DNA of 10,100 bases from Treponema sp. UBA3662 (GTDB lineage: Bacteria > Spirochaetota > Spirochaetia > Treponematales > Treponemataceae). Shown in pieces: positions 1 through 6,016 of the stretch; position 1 is the first letter of the stretch, and the number at the start of each line of letters is the position of its first letter. Below the pieces are notes generated by a model that did not search any database, was not told the DNA's origin, and saw nothing but the letters and a program-made list of their open reading frames with translations. The position numbers were made by a program, and so were the translations under genes. The stretch is from the NCBI GenBank assembly GCA_002373205.1, contig DFJV01000033.1:1-10100 (forward strand), written 5' to 3'.

Positions 1-690
1 GCAGAAGTGGAACACATGTGTCCTTTGGCTAAGGGCGCATATCACGGGCCGGCACCTATTCCTGAAGAGGGAAAATGGGTTCAGGCAAAAGAAATCAAAG
101 ACATTTCAGGCTTTACCCACGGCATTGGTTGGTGCGCACCACAGCAGGGAGCCTGCAAGCTTTCTCTTAACGTAAAAGACGGCATCATCGAGGAAGCCCT
201 TGTAGAGACAATCGGTTGCTCAGGTATGACACACTCAGCTGCCATGGCCTCTGAAATCCTCATCGGTAAGACACTTCTTGAAGCACTCAACACAGACCTT
301 GTTTGCGACGCAATCAACACTGCAATGCGCGAACTCTTCCTTCAGATTGTATACGGACGCACTCAGTCTGCATATTCAGAGGACGGACTCAAGGTTGGCG
401 CATCTTTGGAAGACCTCGGAAAGAACCTCCGCTCACAGGTTGGTACAATGTTCGCAACAAAGGCAAAGGGCCCACGCTACCTGGAAATGACAGAAGGCTA
501 CGTAGAAAACATTGCCCTTGACAAGGACAACCAGATTATTGGCTACAACTGCGTAAACCTCGGAAAGCTTATGGATGCCCTCAAGGCTGGAAAGTCTGGT
601 CCTGATGCCCTTGCAGCTGCACGCACACACTACGGCCGCGTAACAGAAGACCAGGGCATGGTTAAGCTTATTGACCCGCGCAAGGAATAA
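1..690 (+). CDS. Fe-S cluster assembly scaffold-like protein (IscU/NifU N-terminal type), 5' end outside window
   Basis: This is an IscU/NifU-like scaffold domain of the type found beside GGGtGRT genes. Three conserved cysteines are visible in the segments GWCAPQQGAC and ETIGCSGMTHS (counting from the GTG at base 7: residues 43, 50 and 71), as expected for a scaffold that holds a nascent Fe-S cluster in the cytoplasm. The reading frame is open to the first base, and the family normally has several residues before the VEHMCPLAKG motif, so I treat the 5' end as missing rather than starting at the GTG at 7 or the ATG at 16. It ends in DPRKE. The GGGtGRT gene follows after 58 bp on the same strand, so the two are probably co-transcribed. 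The family is recognised with good confidence, but its exact cellular client is not established. Confidence 0.85.
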   Translation, partial: AEVEHMCPLAKGAYHGPAPIPEEGKWVQAKEIKDISGFTHGIGWCAPQQGACKLSLNVKDGIIEEALVETIGCSGMTHSAAMASEILIGKTLLEALNTDLVCDAINTAMRELFLQIVYGRTQSAYSEDGLKVGASLEDLGKNLRSQVGTMFATKAKGPRYLEMTEGYVENIALDKDNQIIGYNCVNLGKLMDALKAGKSGPDALAAARTHYGRVTEDQGMVKLIDPRKE

Positions 691-748
691 GACATTTGGC
701 GGAATAAGCTTTTTTGCCAATTGATATTAACTTTAATGAGGAATTAAT

Positions 749-1792
749 ATGTCATTATTTGAAGATTATGAAGGCCGCATTCCCCAGGTGAATAAGGCTC
801 TTAAAGAATACGGCTTTGCTGAAGGAGAAAAAGGTCTCCAGGAAGCACGCGATTTGTGCAAGTCAAAGGGATTTGACCCATACGAAATCTGCCAGTCAAC
901 ACAGCAGATTTGTTTTGAGGACGCAAAATGGGCCTATGTTCTTGGTTCAGCAATTGCAATCAAGGAAGGCGAAAAGTCTGGAGACAAGACAGGTTCTACA
1001 GCAGCAGCAAACATTGGTAAGGGCTTGCAGGCATTCTGCCTCCCTGGCTCTGTTGCAGATGACCGCAAGGTTGGTCTTGGACACGGAAACCTTGGTGCCC
1101 GCCTCTTGAGCGAAGAGACACAGTGCTTTGCATTCCTTGCAGGCCACGAGTCTTTTGCAGCAGCAGAAGGTGCAATCAAGATTGCAGCAAACGCAAACAA
1201 GGTCCGCAAGAACAAGCTCCGCGTTATCCTTAACGGTCTTGGAAAGGACGCAGCCCAGATTATCTCTAGAATCAACGGCTTTACATACGTTCAGACAAAG
1301 ATGGACTACTTTAACGGACAGGGTACAGACAAGGCTTTGACCGTTGTAAAGGAAATCCCATACGGAAACAATCCAGAGCGCCTTATCGTAAAGTGCTACG
1401 GTGCAGATGACGTTCGCGAAGGCGTTGCAATCATGTGGCACGAAGGTGTTGACGTTTCCATTACAGGTAACTCTACAAACCCAACACGCTTCCAGCACCC
1501 GGTTGCAGGTACATACAAGAAGGAACGCCTTGAACACGGCGAAAAATACTTCTCCGTAGCTTCTGGTGGCGGTACAGGACGCACACTCCACCCTGATAAC
1601 ATGGCAGCTGGTCCTGCTTCCTACGGTATGACAGATACTTTGGGCCGCATGCACTCAGACGCACAGTTTGCAGGTTCTTCATCTGTTCCTGCCCACGTAG
1701 AAATGATGGGCTTTATGGGAATGGGTAACAACCCAATGGTTGGCTGTACAGTTGCTTGTGCAGTTGCCGTTGCAGAAGGCTTCAAGAAATAA
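749..1792 (+). CDS. GGGtGRT protein
   Basis: The 347-residue product carries the signature GGGTGRT at residues 273-279, which names the family; its function is not known. Other visible features are Cys residues at 37, 48, 55, 97 and 126, a Gly-rich stretch near residues 108-117 (VGLGHGNLGA), and a Gly/Met-rich C-terminus (GFMGMGNNPM) followed by two Cys. There is no signal peptide, so it is cytoplasmic. The ATG at 749 has an AGGA ribosome site at 739-742 with 6 nt spacing. The constant pairing with the upstream IscU-like scaffold suggests a role linked to Fe-S or another metal centre, which is inference from context. Length and motif look complete. Confidence 0.9.
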   Translation: MSLFEDYEGRIPQVNKALKEYGFAEGEKGLQEARDLCKSKGFDPYEICQSTQQICFEDAKWAYVLGSAIAIKEGEKSGDKTGSTAAANIGKGLQAFCLPGSVADDRKVGLGHGNLGARLLSEETQCFAFLAGHESFAAAEGAIKIAANANKVRKNKLRVILNGLGKDAAQIISRINGFTYVQTKMDYFNGQGTDKALTVVKEIPYGNNPERLIVKCYGADDVREGVAIMWHEGVDVSITGNSTNPTRFQHPVAGTYKKERLEHGEKYFSVASGGGTGRTLHPDNMAAGPASYGMTDTLGRMHSDAQFAGSSSVPAHVEMMGFMGMGNNPMVGCTVACAVAVAEGFKK

Positions 1793-1860
1793 GCATAAAA
1801 GCTAATGCTGGCAGGGGTTCCACTTTTGCGGGGATCCTTGCCTGCATTCTGCCTATTGCA

Positions 1861-1899
1861 TAAAGTCGCACAAAGTCGTATAAAGTAACACAAATAGGA
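1861..1899 (+). repeat. Imperfect 10-nt tandem repeat in the pspC leader
   Basis: Three consecutive decamers read taaagtcgca, caaagtcgta and taaagtaaca, followed by a decayed fourth (caaatagga) that contains the ribosome site of the next gene. The period is one helical turn. It may be simple slippage or a small operator-like array, and nothing distinguishes these. Confidence 0.45.
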
Positions 1900-1906
1900 G
1901 AAAAAA

Positions 1907-2092
1907 ATGTCCAGCAAAAAAATTTACAAATCCAATTCAGACAAAAAGCTTGCCGGTGTGTGCGGCGGAATTGCAGAATATTTTGACGTTGACTCCACTA
2001 TCATAAGGCTTGCATGGGTGCTATTTACTCTTGCAGGAGGAGCAGGTCTCTTGGCATACATAATTGCAGCTATCGTAATGCCCAATAGATAA
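1907..2092 (+). CDS. PspC-domain small membrane protein
   Basis: The 61-residue product is almost entirely one PspC domain. The N-terminus has the typical KLAGVCGGIAEYF segment (residues 14-26), then DSTIIRLAWVLFTLAGG, and a hydrophobic helix (about residues 33-57) ending in VMPNR, the usual end of stand-alone PspC proteins. The family is named after the phage-shock regulator PspC, an inner-membrane protein. Short single-domain versions are common in many bacteria and have no assigned role. The start is set by AGGAG at 1896-1900, 6 nt before the ATG. No phage-shock partners (PspA, PspB) lie in the window, so no Psp response can be claimed. It converges with mtaB, with repeat element A between them. 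Confidence 0.9.
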   Translation: MSSKKIYKSNSDKKLAGVCGGIAEYFDVDSTIIRLAWVLFTLAGGAGLLAYIIAAIVMPNR

Positions 2093-2103
2093 GGCTGATT
2101 ATT

Positions 2104-2201
2104 GCGGCAGTTTCTTTTGCAAGGGGCTTTCCGTACTTCGCCGTCTTGCGCGGCTCATCCCGCCCTGCGGACGGGACTAAAGGTACTCCAATCCCTGCCG
2201 C
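2104..2201 (-). repeat. Structured GC-rich intergenic element, copy A
   Basis: A 7-bp inverted repeat GCGGCAG/CTGCCGC (2104-2110 and 2195-2201) encloses a core with conserved ends. Within the core, GGGG (2123-2126) can pair with CCCT (2193-2196) and GTAC (2133-2136) with GTAC (2183-2186). These two stems are separated by a symmetric 6x6 internal loop, CTTTCC opposite TCCAAT. Inside are hairpins, including one at 2158-2176 that on the minus strand forms 8 consecutive pairs (one G-U) around a 3-nt loop, which favours minus as the RNA strand. Copy B at 4878-5085 has the same plan with compensatory changes. The outer repeat is followed by six T on the + strand (2208-2213), so it may also terminate pspC transcription. 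Confidence 0.6.
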
Positions 2202-2217
2202 GCCTGCTTTTTTAGGC

Positions 2218-3672
2218 CTATAAAATTATTTCTGCCAAACACTCCTCTTCTCCGCCGTTTTTTATGCTTTCCAGCAATGCTTCTTTTATCCTTACATTTA
2301 CTATTGTTCCCGGAGCCGGAATTTCTTGACCATCTTGCAAAAGGCATTTGCAGTGCAAAAAATTTGACGTAACCGCATGGACACTTCCCTGTAAAGCACG
2401 GTTGCTGAGCTCCGTCGAAGCATGGTTGCTAAGCATTGCCGAAGCAAGACGATCCTTGCGCGAATTTTCGCATACAGCAGGAAATATCTGGTCTTTGCAG
2501 GAATTTATGTAGGCAATCTTTCCCTGCACTGCAAGTGAGGTTAAAACTTTTACCCTCTGGTTCTTTACCGCTGGCGCAACCTGAGCCTTCATGCTAAAGG
2601 CTGGTGTTCCCGGCCGCGGAGAAAATGGAAATGCGTGAATCCATGAGAATGACACTTTTTTGCACAGTTCCGTGGTGAGGATAAAATCCTCCTCAGTCTC
2701 CCCCGGAAAGCCCGCAATCATGTCGCAGCCAATGAAGGGTTTGTTTTTTGCCCTGCGCAAAAGTTCAACCGCTTTTATTACATCATCCGCCCTGTAGGGT
2801 CTTGCCATTTTTTTAAGGATTTCATCGCTCCCCGACTGCACGCTAAGGTGGAATGAAGGCTGTATCCTTGGATCTGCCAAAAACTTACAAAGGCGCTCCG
2901 TTATGTGCTGGGGGTAAAAAGAAGAAATCCTAAATTTTATTTTGCTTGTGTTGCTAAGTAGGTATTTCAACAGCTGGGTAAAGTCAAAATTTTTTCCATC
3001 GGCATCTTGGGAAGAATACTGGCTTAGGTTAACACCGGTAAAGACAACCTCTCCTGTTCCCCTATCCTCCAGTTCCAAAACCCGGCGCAATACTTCTTCC
3101 GGCTCCAAGGAAACGGACTTTCCCCTTGCCAAGTGTATACGGCAAAAAGTGCATGCGTTGTTGCAACCGTCCTGTATTTTTATGGAAGCCCTGCTGTGCT
3201 TTTCAAAGACAGGAGTGTAAAGCGAAAATGCATTCTCTTTTTTTGCGTCTGATTTTTTTTGTATAAAAAGTCTTAGCTCATCTTTGGAAAGGGTCTTGCA
3301 AGATTTTAATTCTTCTGCCAGGTCAGACAAAAGTTCCTTTTTGTTACCAGAAAGAATCACTATGCGGGAAACTTCCATCTGTTCTATAAAGGGACCGTCC
3401 AATTGGGCATAGCAACCGGTTACAATTACTGGTGCAAGGGGATATTTTTCAAGCAGAAGCCTTATTATTCTTCTGGCCTTTTGTTCAGCTTTTGCAGTAA
3501 CGGTGCAAGTATTCACAATGCAAAGAAGCACATCCTCATTTACCGGAGTGGCAGAAGTCACCCCTTCCATTGAGCATACAAAACCTGCATCAGAGAATCT
3601 TTTGGCTGCGCCTTCACTTTCATCCTGATTAAGACGGCAGCCAAGAGTTTCAAAGTGGATTATGTTCCGCAT
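2218..3672 (-). CDS. mtaB: tRNA (t6A37-C2) methylthiotransferase MtaB
   Basis: This is a radical-SAM methylthiotransferase of the MiaB/MtaB family. These enzymes add a methylthio group to modified A37 of tRNA; the MtaB subgroup acts on t6A to give ms2t6A in the cytoplasm. The N-terminal domain has the three cluster ligands Cys12 (TLGCRLNQ), Cys56 (NTCTVT) and Cys87 (TGCYAQ). The radical-SAM site is GCNNACTFC with Cys170, Cys174 and Cys177. The LGCRLNQ and ARGKSVS signatures fit MtaB better than MiaB or RimO. At 484 residues it is somewhat long, and the region before the C-terminal TRAM-like part holds an 8-residue duplication (2395-2442). The gene follows the TPR gene by 14 bp with no clear Shine-Dalgarno, so translation may rely on coupling. 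Confidence 0.9.
   Translation of the reverse strand: MRNIIHFETLGCRLNQDESEGAAKRFSDAGFVCSMEGVTSATPVNEDVLLCIVNTCTVTAKAEQKARRIIRLLLEKYPLAPVIVTGCYAQLDGPFIEQMEVSRIVILSGNKKELLSDLAEELKSCKTLSKDELRLFIQKKSDAKKENAFSLYTPVFEKHSRASIKIQDGCNNACTFCRIHLARGKSVSLEPEEVLRRVLELEDRGTGEVVFTGVNLSQYSSQDADGKNFDFTQLLKYLLSNTSKIKFRISSFYPQHITERLCKFLADPRIQPSFHLSVQSGSDEILKKMARPYRADDVIKAVELLRRAKNKPFIGCDMIAGFPGETEEDFILTTELCKKVSFSWIHAFPFSPRPGTPAFSMKAQVAPAVKNQRVKVLTSLAVQGKIAYINSCKDQIFPAVCENSRKDRLASAMLSNHASTELSNRALQGSVHAVTSNFLHCKCLLQDGQEIPAPGTIVNVRIKEALLESIKNGGEEECLAEIIL
2395..2442 (-). repeat. 24-bp tandem duplication inside mtaB
   Basis: Two adjacent 24-bp units (2395-2418 and 2419-2442) match at 18 of 24 positions, and a partial third (agcaagacg) follows. 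On the coding strand they give SAMLSNHA followed by STELSNRA, an in-frame 8-residue repeat in the linker between the radical-SAM core and the C-terminal domain. Both copies have drifted, so the duplication is not recent. Confidence 0.7.
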
Positions 3673-3686
3673 GAAAAATTTAAGGC

Positions 3687-4382
3687 TTATGGATTAAGCT
3701 TTGCCTGGCAGCGGACAAGACCACGGCGGGCATCATCAGAAGAAGATGCATTCAGGCTTATTGCCTTGTTGTAGGCAACAATAGCATCCTGATAGTATCC
3801 TGCCTGTTCCCTTGCATAGCCAAGCTTGCTCCACCAGAAAGACATTCCCGGTTCAGTGTCTACAGCCTTGCTAATTGCAATGTCTGCATGCTCCCACTTC
3901 TTCTGGCGGATATAGATTTCTCCCATAAGGTAATAGGAAAGACCTATGCGCTGAGAACCCTTTTTGTCTGCATTAGGAATTACAACATACTGCTGGAGGA
4001 GGTTCATTGCCTCGTCATATTTTTCAAGATAAAATTTTGATTCAGCCTGAATTTCAAGAAGGCGGGCATCGTAGGAAGAAAGCTGCCTTGCCTGCGCAAC
4101 GCTCTTTTCTGCCTCGCGGTACTGCTTGTTGGCAACCAAAGACCAGCAGAGAACCACGTAGGATTCAATGTCCTGGGCCGTACCACGGGAAGGATCGTTC
4201 AGCTCTTCCTGGCACACGCGGATAGCCTCTTTGTAATTGCCGGACTTGTAAAGCTTTAAAGCATCCGGACGGGCTGCCTGTGCAAAAGACGGCAATGCGG
4301 CTGCAGAAACCACAGAAAAAACAAATGCAAAAAAAGAAGCCTTCAACAAATTTTTCTTCAAGAGATTCATCAAGAGATTCAT
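3687..4382 (-). CDS. Exported TPR-repeat protein
   Basis: The 231-residue product has a signal peptide with a Lys-containing N-region, a hydrophobic core (residues 15-30) and a likely signal peptidase I site after FAQA (residue 36). The mature part reads as helical TPR repeats: ALKLYKSGNYKEAIRVCQEE (residues 41-60), a unit around QYREAEKSVAQARQLSSYD, YLMGEIYIRQKKWEHADIAI, and a well-formed last unit (KLGYAREQAGYYQDAIVAYN). TPR proteins act as periplasmic protein-binding scaffolds. The ATG at 4382 shares one base with the bactofilin stop (TGATG), and its GGAGG site lies inside the last bactofilin codons 6 nt upstream, so the two are translationally coupled. A periplasmic partner for the cytoskeletal bactofilin is plausible, but that is inference. 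Confidence 0.85.
   Translation of the reverse strand: MNLLMNLLKKNLLKASFFAFVFSVVSAAALPSFAQAARPDALKLYKSGNYKEAIRVCQEELNDPSRGTAQDIESYVVLCWSLVANKQYREAEKSVAQARQLSSYDARLLEIQAESKFYLEKYDEAMNLLQQYVVIPNADKKGSQRIGLSYYLMGEIYIRQKKWEHADIAISKAVDTEPGMSFWWSKLGYAREQAGYYQDAIVAYNKAISLNASSSDDARRGLVRCQAKLNP
4359..4382 (-). repeat. Perfect 12-bp tandem duplication across the TPR gene start
   Basis: CAAGAGATTCAT occurs twice back to back (4359-4370 and 4371-4382). On the coding strand it gives ATG-AAT-CTC-TTG twice, so the protein starts MNLLMNLL with two candidate start codons. Only the outer ATG (4382) has the GGAGG site at a good distance; from the inner one it is about 18 nt away. Confidence 0.9.
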
Positions 4383-4795
4383 CAGAAACCTCCGCTTGCA
4401 AAAAGGTCCGGCTTTTCCGCACCAGAAGCCTCACTGCCCTGAAGCATGGCAATCTTTCCGTTCACAGTGGAACCCAGCTCCAATACCGGGCGGGCGCTTG
4501 CAATTTCTCCGTTTACGGAACCGGTGGAAGTAACGTAGACCATCTTGTAGCCCTTTATGTTGCCCTTCACCTTTCCGCGAACCAATACCCGTTCCGCCGT
4601 AATGTCTGCATCAACCTCTGCGTCCGTGTCAATAAGAAGGTCGCTTGTAGCTTCTATGAGCCCGCTCATTTTGCCCTTAATCATGAAGGGCTTTGAAAAA
4701 CGGATGTTACCTGTAAAAGTAATATCGCGTTCAAGAACTGTGTCAAAATCATCTTCGTCCGTGTCAAACGGCTCTGAATCCTTTACGTCAAACAT
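4382..4795 (-). CDS. Bactofilin (polymer-forming cytoskeletal protein)
   Basis: The 137-residue product is a typical short bactofilin. An acidic, unstructured N-terminus (residues 1-20, rich in Asp/Glu) is followed by the repeated short beta-strand pattern of the right-handed beta-helix. The pattern is visible in DITFTGNIRFSKPFMIKGKM, the turn at ERVLVRGKVKGNIKG, VTSTGSVNGEI and LELGSTVNGKI. Bactofilins self-assemble into filaments without nucleotide and help to organise cell shape, cell wall or motility. It is the first gene of a three-gene operon with the TPR protein and mtaB. The start has no usable Shine-Dalgarno, but a promoter at 4802-4830 would start the mRNA at or within a base or two of the ATG. 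The next Met is far inside the beta-helix, so this start is the reasonable one. Confidence 0.9.
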   Translation of the reverse strand: MFDVKDSEPFDTDEDDFDTVLERDITFTGNIRFSKPFMIKGKMSGLIEATSDLLIDTDAEVDADITAERVLVRGKVKGNIKGYKMVYVTSTGSVNGEIASARPVLELGSTVNGKIAMLQGSEASGAEKPDLFASGGF

Positions 4796-4801
4796 AATCT
4801 A

Positions 4802-4830
4802 ATTGTACCCATAATAAGCGTTTTGTTCAA
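4802..4830 (-). promoter_or_regulatory. Sigma-70-type promoter of the bactofilin operon, predicted leaderless
   Basis: On the minus strand TTGAAC (4825-4830) is followed after exactly 17 nt by TACAAT (4802-4807), close to the TTGACA/TATAAT consensus. Only 6 nt separate the -10 box from the ATG at 4795, so the transcript should begin at about the A of the ATG. This fits the missing Shine-Dalgarno. Confidence 0.6.
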
Positions 4831-4877
4831 GAGCAAACCCAAAATCTTGATTCTTCTTTTATTCCTGGAGCAGCCTT

Positions 4878-5085
4878 TTTGGTTAAACTGTGTCCGGGCC
4901 TACGGCTCCGTCCAGCACCATATTTTTCCCCGCTTTGCGCACTTCCGCTTTCGCTCCATTCTTCCACTCGCTCGCTCCGCTCCCTCCCTCCAGAACGCCT
5001 CCGGCGGTGCTCCAATCGGGGCTAGGCTCTATTTAAACTCGCCCGTCACAGGTGTTTTTGGCATACAAATGCCTGTTTGACCAAA
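4878..5085 (-). repeat. Structured GC-rich intergenic element, copy B, with terminal inverted repeats
   Basis: The ends TTTGGTTAAAC (4878-4888) and GTTTGACCAAA (5075-5085) are inverted repeats, 11 positions with one G-T. The core matches copy A: CCCCG (4928-4932) pairs with CGGGG (5017-5021), then a CTTTGC/TCCAAT internal loop, then GCAC (4939-4942) with GTGC (5007-5010). Inside lie a hairpin CGCCTCCGGCG (4996-5006) and a pyrimidine-rich + strand stretch (about 4945-4992). A further small hairpin, GGCAT-acaa-ATGCC, is at 5060-5073. No target-site duplication is obvious. It sits between the housekeeping operon promoter and the 3' end of the AT-rich island. It is the main content of the 327-bp gap 4796-5122; the rest is the promoter at 4802-4830 and AT-rich sequence with nothing further recognised. 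Confidence 0.6.
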
Positions 5086-5122
5086 GTATTTAAATTACAT
5101 TTTCCCTCTATATAGCCAATCA

Positions 5123-5707
5123 TCATTTATTAGCATTTAGAGCCCCCTCACTAAATAAATCGATAAGAGATTCATAAGTATTATCATAAGGTTCATAGTA
5201 ATAGGCATAATAATATGTATTTCTTCCGATTTTTTTGATTATATATGTTGATTTACTGTCTAAAATCAGGTTTCTACTGTCTTCGATTACGACTAAATCT
5301 TTTGGTTTGTGTTTTAGTATTCTTTTTGCGGATGGATTATGAATTTTTGTTTGTTTCTGTTCACCGTTTCGTTTCCATTCCCTAAAGTATATTTCATTTT
5401 TTAAATTATATATTACTGCAATATTCAAGATACCATTATCTATATTAACAGAAATACGTATTGAGCAATAATCAGATTCAGCAATCAATTCATTTATTTC
5501 TTTTTCAACTTCATCAAAAAAGATTTTATTTACATAGAATGGGTTAAAAAGTTTTGCGTGTGACCTTTCTATTTCCTGATAATATAGATTTTGAATTTGT
5601 TCAAACGAAACTTTCATTCTGTTTTTATTTGCCATACAGGCCGAAAATATTGAAACAGTGATAAGAATAAATAAAATTATACTCTTTTTGTATTTTGACA
5701 TAATCAT
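5123..5707 (-). CDS. Putative lipoprotein, candidate immunity protein of an orphan toxin tip
   Basis: The family is not recognised. The 194-residue product starts with a lysine-rich N-region, a hydrophobic core (residues 9-21) and a spirochaete-style lipobox FSAC, so Cys24 is the likely lipidated residue and the protein is membrane-anchored outside the cytoplasm. The mature part is charged, with alternating beta-like segments and a Tyr-rich stretch near the C-terminus (RNTYYYAYYYEPYDNTYES). The start at 5707 is supported by GAGGA 6 nt upstream; an in-frame ATG two codons later is an alternative. Its ATG shares one base (TAATG) with the stop of an open fragment upstream, the arrangement expected of a toxin C-terminus followed by its immunity gene. 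The function is inferred from this context only. Confidence 0.7.
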   Translation of the reverse strand: MIMSKYKKSIILFILITVSIFSACMANKNRMKVSFEQIQNLYYQEIERSHAKLFNPFYVNKIFFDEVEKEINELIAESDYCSIRISVNIDNGILNIAVIYNLKNEIYFREWKRNGEQKQTKIHNPSAKRILKHKPKDLVVIEDSRNLILDSKSTYIIKKIGRNTYYYAYYYEPYDNTYESLIDLFSEGALNANK

Positions 5708-5883
5708 TACTTTTCCTCAGGAATTGGATGATAATAATAAGTTCTAAGTGTCATATTATGTTCAGCTCTAATCTTATTTTCCCATTTTAATGAATTTTTT
5801 TCAAGGTTGGGAGTAGTTCTGGGTATATATAAAGGAAAATATTGCTTTTTTCCAACTCGATGTAAATTTGCAAGGACTATGAA
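5707..5883 (-). pseudogene. Orphan C-terminal fragment (candidate displaced toxin tip)
   Basis: 58 codons are open between an in-frame TGA (5884-5886) and the TAA at 5707-5709, and there is no start codon near the upstream end. The translation looks like real protein, with segments such as NLHRVGKKQYFPLYIPRTTP and LRTYYYHPIPEEK. Its stop overlaps the next gene's ATG by one base (TAATG). A startless fragment with a native-looking end fused to a lipoprotein gene is what a displaced RHS or CDI-type toxin tip looks like. I do not recognise the domain. It could also be the 3' end of a gene destroyed by deletion for unrelated reasons. Confidence 0.5.
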
Positions 5884-5893
5884 TCACAAAATT

Positions 5894-6016
5894 TTAGTAT
5901 TTTTTTAAATAAAGTTCCTCCTTTTCTGGATAGAATTTTTTTATTAAATCTAATGCTTCCTTCGGTATAGGTTCTTTTTTATAATCAAGCCCTTTCTTTT
6001 TAAATTCCTTAATAAT
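5894..6016 (-). pseudogene. In-frame open extension after the ankyrin gene stop, or remnant of another gene
   Basis: Directly after the ankyrin gene's TAA (6017-6019) the same frame stays open for 40 codons to a TAA at 5894-5896. The translation is plausible coding, e.g. GLDYKKEPIPKEALDLIKKF followed by YPEKEELYLKKY. There is no ATG. Either the ankyrin protein once had this C-terminus and a stop has cut it off, or this is the 3' end of a lost gene, joined there by recombination. Confidence 0.4.

Noticed and set aside
433..720. A 95-codon minus-strand frame over the end of the scaffold gene
   Set aside because: It is antisense to conserved coding sequence, and its translation shows no domain.
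696..720. TTGGC/GCCAA hairpin between the scaffold and GGGtGRT genes
   Set aside because: A 5-bp stem with a 15-nt loop and no T-run after it is within chance, and the two genes appear co-transcribed.
947..1654. A 235-codon open frame on the minus strand inside the GGGtGRT gene
   Set aside because: It lies entirely antisense to a well-identified gene. Its Cys/Val-rich translation is what the complement of Ala/Gly/Lys codons gives, and it has no ribosome site or recognisable motif.
1811..1845. Possible terminator after the GGGtGRT gene (GCAGG paired with CCTGC)
   Set aside because: Only 5 bp of stem with a 25-nt loop, and no T-run follows, so it is not convincing.
4004..4452. Alternative frames on both strands over the TPR and bactofilin genes
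   Set aside because: Both real genes have clear domains, coupled starts and consistent codon use; the other frames have none of these.
4823..5080. An 85-codon + strand frame through element B
   Set aside because: Its codons are those of the GC-rich repeat and its inverted-repeat ends, and no ribosome site precedes it. Such frames arise by chance in low-complexity pyrimidine-rich repeats.
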